A DNA stretch of 7,840 nucleotides from assembly GCA_964644025.1 (NCBI GenBank), contig CAZXVW010000195.1, forward strand, positions 1 through 7,840. The letters run 5' to 3'. Positions 5,370 to 7,840 of the stretch are shown here, one piece after another. Source of the stretch: CAZXVW01 sp964644025. GTDB taxonomy: Bacteria; Acidobacteriota; Terriglobia; Bryobacterales; Bryobacteraceae. The position numbers were made by a program, and so were the translations under genes. The notes below the pieces were generated by a model, which saw only the letters and a list, made by a program, of their open reading frames with translations, made no database searches and had not been told where the DNA came from. Numbering within the stretch: position 1 is the first letter of the stretch; each line of letters begins with the position of its first letter.

Positions 5370-6908
5370 TTACCAGAAGAGGATGTAAAGCGTCACGGTG
5401 AGTGCGATGATCACGGCTCCGTAAAGCTTCGCCGCTGGGTGCGGTTTCAGCGCCACCACGTGCCGCTCCGGCAGGCGCCGTGCCTCGGCGAGCGGCCAGA
5501 ACCTGTTCGCGACCACGATCACGGCACAGGCGACGATGCAGGCGCCGGCGGCCGCGTTCAGGAATGCGTGCGATTGCCACCGCCACTCCATGTAGAGCAT
5601 CAGCCCGCCGTAGACGGCCGGCGAGATGAGCAGAGCGACGACTGCGCCGCCGGGCGGCGCCTTGGGCAGAACGAGTCCCAGAAGGAATACGGCCAGGATG
5701 CCCGGCCAGATGAAGTTCCAGACCCGCTGCATGTACTCGTAGATGCCGCCCATCTGGGCCAGCTCCGGGGCCAGCAGGCAGGCAAAAACGAGAAATACCG
5801 CCGTTACGATGCGGCCGATGCGCACCTCCGCCTTCGGGCTGAGCTTCCGGCGGGCCAGGTGACGCCCGTAGATATCGATGGTAAAGATGGTGGAGGCGGA
5901 GTTCAGCATCGAATCCAGCGTGCTCATGACGGCGCCGAATAGCGCTGCGAACATGAAGCCGCGCAGGCCGACCGGCAGCAGCTTGGTCATGAGAAAAGGG
6001 TAGGCGTAGTCTTGAGAGGCGACGTCGCCGCGATACAGCTCGTAGGCCGCGATGCCGGGAAAAACCACCAGGAACGGAATCAGCAACTTCAGAAAGGCGG
6101 CGAACAAGATCCCCTTCTGTCCCTCGCTCAAGCTCCTGGCGGCCAGCGCCCGCTGGGTGATGAACTGGTTGAGTCCCCAGTAGGCGATGTTCGGAATCCA
6201 GATGCCCATCAAGTAGATGGTCCAGGGCAAAGTATCGTGGCTGGCCGGCAGCATCACGTGCAGCTTGCTGGAATTGGCCGCCAGGAACGCACCCAGGCCG
6301 CCGGTAGCCTGAAGGCTGATGACGAGAACCAGGAAGCCGCCGCCGAGCATCGCCAGCCCCTGGATCAGGTCGGACCAGACCACGGCCTTCAAGCCGCCGT
6401 AGATCGTATAGCCACCGGCGATCAGCCCGATAGCCCAGACGGCCCCGGTCAGATCCAGGCCGAACATGGTCTCCAGCGCCAGGCCGCCGGTATAGAGCAC
6501 GCCGGCCATGCCGACAATCACGTACACCACCATCAGGTAGATTGCCATGATGGCGCGGGAAGCCGGCCCGTAGCGGTACTCCAGGTATTCGGGAAGCGTG
6601 TAGATGCCGCTTCTGAGAAACCGCGGCAGCAGAACCAGGGCGACAAAGACAAGGGAGACGGCGGCCACCCACTCGAAGCAGGCGATGGCCAATCCGAGCC
6701 CGTAACCTTCTCCCGCCATGCCGATAAAATGCTCGGTGGAAATGTTGGAGGCGATCAGCGAGATCCCGATCAGCCCCCAGGAGAGGCTTCGGCCGGCCAG
6801 GAAGTAGTCGTCCGAGGTGTCCTCCTTGCGCGAAGCGTAGAGCGAGACACCCACCACCAGGGCGAGGAAGGCGAGAAACGTAATGATGTCGAGACCGGAA
6901 AGCGCCAT
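5370..6908 (-). CDS. Sodium:solute symporter (SSS family), SGLT-like sugar transporter
   Basis: This 512-residue protein of the inner membrane has about 14 hydrophobic segments, the LeuT-fold SSS plan. Family blocks include DDYFLAGRSLSWG (33-45), SLIASNISTEHFIG (50-63), TIYGGLKAVVWSDLIQG (168-184), WGLNQFITQRAL (244-255) and STLDSMLNSASTIFTIDIYG (329-348). By recollected comparison with Vibrio SGLT, Na2-site residues appear kept (A53, I56, A326, S329, T330). So do sugar-site residues N55, E59, E79, N240, Y243, W244 and K274. H60, F78 and A82 differ from the Gln, Tyr and Ser I recall there. ATG 6908 is chosen because homology begins there; the frame is open another 117 codons upstream but reads as non-coding, antisense to the plus-strand gene. 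No strong SD sequence is visible. It likely imports the sugar or acid used by the adjacent enzymes, although the intervening promoter and hairpin suggest separate transcription. Confidence 0.92.
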   Translation of the reverse strand: MALSGLDIITFLAFLALVVGVSLYASRKEDTSDDYFLAGRSLSWGLIGISLIASNISTEHFIGMAGEGYGLGLAIACFEWVAAVSLVFVALVLLPRFLRSGIYTLPEYLEYRYGPASRAIMAIYLMVVYVIVGMAGVLYTGGLALETMFGLDLTGAVWAIGLIAGGYTIYGGLKAVVWSDLIQGLAMLGGGFLVLVISLQATGGLGAFLAANSSKLHVMLPASHDTLPWTIYLMGIWIPNIAYWGLNQFITQRALAARSLSEGQKGILFAAFLKLLIPFLVVFPGIAAYELYRGDVASQDYAYPFLMTKLLPVGLRGFMFAALFGAVMSTLDSMLNSASTIFTIDIYGRHLARRKLSPKAEVRIGRIVTAVFLVFACLLAPELAQMGGIYEYMQRVWNFIWPGILAVFLLGLVLPKAPPGGAVVALLISPAVYGGLMLYMEWRWQSHAFLNAAAGACIVACAVIVVANRFWPLAEARRLPERHVVALKPHPAAKLYGAVIIALTVTLYILFW

Positions 6909-6996
6909 GCTGTGCTCTGATCTGCCGCCGGGGATAACGGCGAAAAACGACAGGCTATCAGAAACGGGCGGTGCCCTGCCGCCGGCAGCCGGACCG

Positions 6997-7689
6997 GTGC
7001 GGCGGAGACCCCTGAGGACTGGGATTCTGGCTCGTTGCCGCCGCGCAGCTCTGAGGGCCGCGGCTCTGCTCTGCTGCGTGGTGTCCGCCGCGCCCGCCGG
7101 TGACGTCGAGTCTTGGAACCACGTCGGCGGCCAGATCCTCCGTATCGGCCACTTCAACTGGAGCGTGTCCGCGGAGGGGCGAGTCAGGGACCGGTTCGGC
7201 AGTCTATATGACCGGCGGTTGGGAACGGTGATAGGGGTAGACTTAGGGCACCGGTTCACCGCTTCGGGAGGCTATCTGGTCCAGAACAAGGAACACAGCG
7301 AAAACCGCTTCCTCTGGGAGCAGCGCCTCACGGCTGGGCTCGGCTACGAGCTGTTCCGCCATGGCAGCGTACGTGTCGAGGGACTAACGCTCTACGAGCG
7401 CCACTTCACGCCCAGCGGGTACGCCGATTCCAACCGCTATCGGCAGCGCTTCGAAATGGAGTCCCGCAAGAAGGGGCTTTCTCCGTGGCTGTACGAAGAC
7501 TTCACGTTCTTGAACGAGGGCTTTGTCCGCTCCCGCTCCCGGGCCGGCCTCCTATGGCGCTCCCGCGGCTATTATTTCGCGGTGGGCTACCAGTTCGAAA
7601 CCATCAGGAATCCCCCGGGTTCGTCCTGGCATCCGCGCCACGCCATCATCATCTCGTTCAGCGGTTTGCGTTTCCACATCCTCGATTGA
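6997..7689 (+). CDS. Exported beta-rich protein resembling DUF2490 outer-membrane family
   Basis: The only plus-strand gene. From GTG 6997 it encodes 230 residues: a basic start, a hydrophobic stretch (19-33) and a likely signal-peptidase site APA/GD at 34-35. The mature part is rich in alternating aromatic/Arg patterns typical of beta-barrels: SVSAEGRVRDRFG (56-68), GTVIGVDLGHRF (76-87), LWEQRLTAGLGYELF (106-120), RYRQRFEMES (147-156), YEDFTFLNEGF (166-176), SRAGLLWR (181-188) and YYFAVGYQFE (192-201). This resembles DUF2490 proteins, predicted outer-membrane barrels of unknown function; the assignment rests on pattern only. In-frame ATGs at 6883 and 6907 exist but overlap the divergent symporter start, so GTG 6997 is preferred despite a poor SD sequence. 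This leaves an 88-bp divergent intergenic stretch in which I see no convincing promoter. It converges with the next minus-strand gene after 30 bp. Confidence 0.6.
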   Translation: MRRRPLRTGILARCRRAALRAAALLCCVVSAAPAGDVESWNHVGGQILRIGHFNWSVSAEGRVRDRFGSLYDRRLGTVIGVDLGHRFTASGGYLVQNKEHSENRFLWEQRLTAGLGYELFRHGSVRVEGLTLYERHFTPSGYADSNRYRQRFEMESRKKGLSPWLYEDFTFLNEGFVRSRSRAGLLWRSRGYYFAVGYQFETIRNPPGSSWHPRHAIIISFSGLRFHILD

Positions 7690-7719
7690 AAGCCCGTGGT
7701 GCGCCGATCGAAGCCAGCC

Positions 7720-7840
7720 TCAAGCCGGGGAACTCTTACGCCGGCGCCGCCTCAGCCACAAGTACAGGTAAGCGGCCGCCAGCGCGCTGTAGTTGAGAAT
7801 CATGAACCAGGGCTGGGCCCAGGAAATTCCGTCAAAGCGG
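7720..7840 (-). CDS. C-terminal tail of an unidentified membrane protein (partial)
   Basis: The minus strand reads open from the right edge to TGA 7722-7720, giving the last 39 residues of a protein. They comprise a polar/aromatic stretch (FDGISWAQPWF), a hydrophobic segment (about residues 12-29) and a highly basic tail (LRRRRRK) before SSPA. A membrane helix followed by arginines suggests an inner-membrane protein with its C-terminus in the cytoplasm (positive-inside rule). The family is not recognisable from so little. The gene is co-oriented with the symporter and convergent with the DUF2490-like gene. Confidence 0.55.
   Translation of the reverse strand, partial: RFDGISWAQPWFMILNYSALAAAYLYLWLRRRRRKSSPA

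Noticed and set aside
5284..6672. 462-codon minus-strand frame overlapping the symporter
   Set aside because: It is another reading frame of the symporter gene, rich in Arg/Gly/Pro with no membrane segments, whereas the symporter frame has clear family motifs.
6909..7259. N-terminal extension of the symporter frame by 117 codons
   Set aside because: It overlaps the divergent plus-strand gene and precedes the normal SSS N-terminus. The added sequence is not hydrophobic.

Overview
The window is high-GC bacterial DNA carrying a compact carbohydrate-catabolism cluster, nearly all of it on the minus strand. Several traits point to Acidobacteriota of the Solibacter/Bryobacter kind: Tat-exported Gfo/Idh/MocA oxidoreductases and TIM-barrel isomerases, a DUF1080 lipoprotein, a split altronate-dehydratase-type enzyme, an SGLT-type symporter and a DUF2490-like outer-membrane protein. 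This assignment is an inference from gene content. Verrucomicrobiota or Planctomycetota are possible alternatives.

Layout from right to left, following minus-strand transcription. (a) 7840-7720 is the C-terminal tail of an unidentified membrane protein. (b) 6997-7689, the only plus-strand gene, encodes an exported beta-rich protein resembling DUF2490. (c) 6908-5370 encodes a sodium:sugar symporter, divergent from (b). (d) 5369-5146 is a 224-bp intergenic stretch. It holds a terminator-like hairpin and an AT-rich island with two overlapping sigma70-type promoters and a perfect 7-1-7 palindrome. (e) 5145-3925 is a Tat-signal Gfo/Idh/MocA oxidoreductase. (f) 3824-2913 is a Tat-signal TIM-barrel sugar isomerase/epimerase-like enzyme. 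(g) 2880-2602 and 2599-1439 are the small (SAF) and large subunits of a UxaA-type sugar-acid dehydratase, only 2 nt apart. (h) 1438-1295 is an intergenic stretch with a striking tandem-hairpin, REP-like element. (i) 1294-614 is a GntR/FCD regulator. (j) 554-1 is a DUF1080 (3-keto-disaccharide hydrolase-like) lipoprotein cut off by the window edge.

A plausible reading is as follows. The secreted oxidoreductase, isomerase-like protein and DUF1080 lipoprotein process a sugar or glycoside outside the cytoplasm. The symporter imports the product. The two-subunit dehydratase removes water from a sugar acid inside the cell. The GntR protein senses an acid intermediate. The substrate cannot be fixed from sequence alone. 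The large plus-strand open frames over 635-1330, 2910-3947, 4207-5265 and 6012-6920 are antisense shadows typical of high GC. I see no tRNA, rRNA, CRISPR array or insertion sequence.
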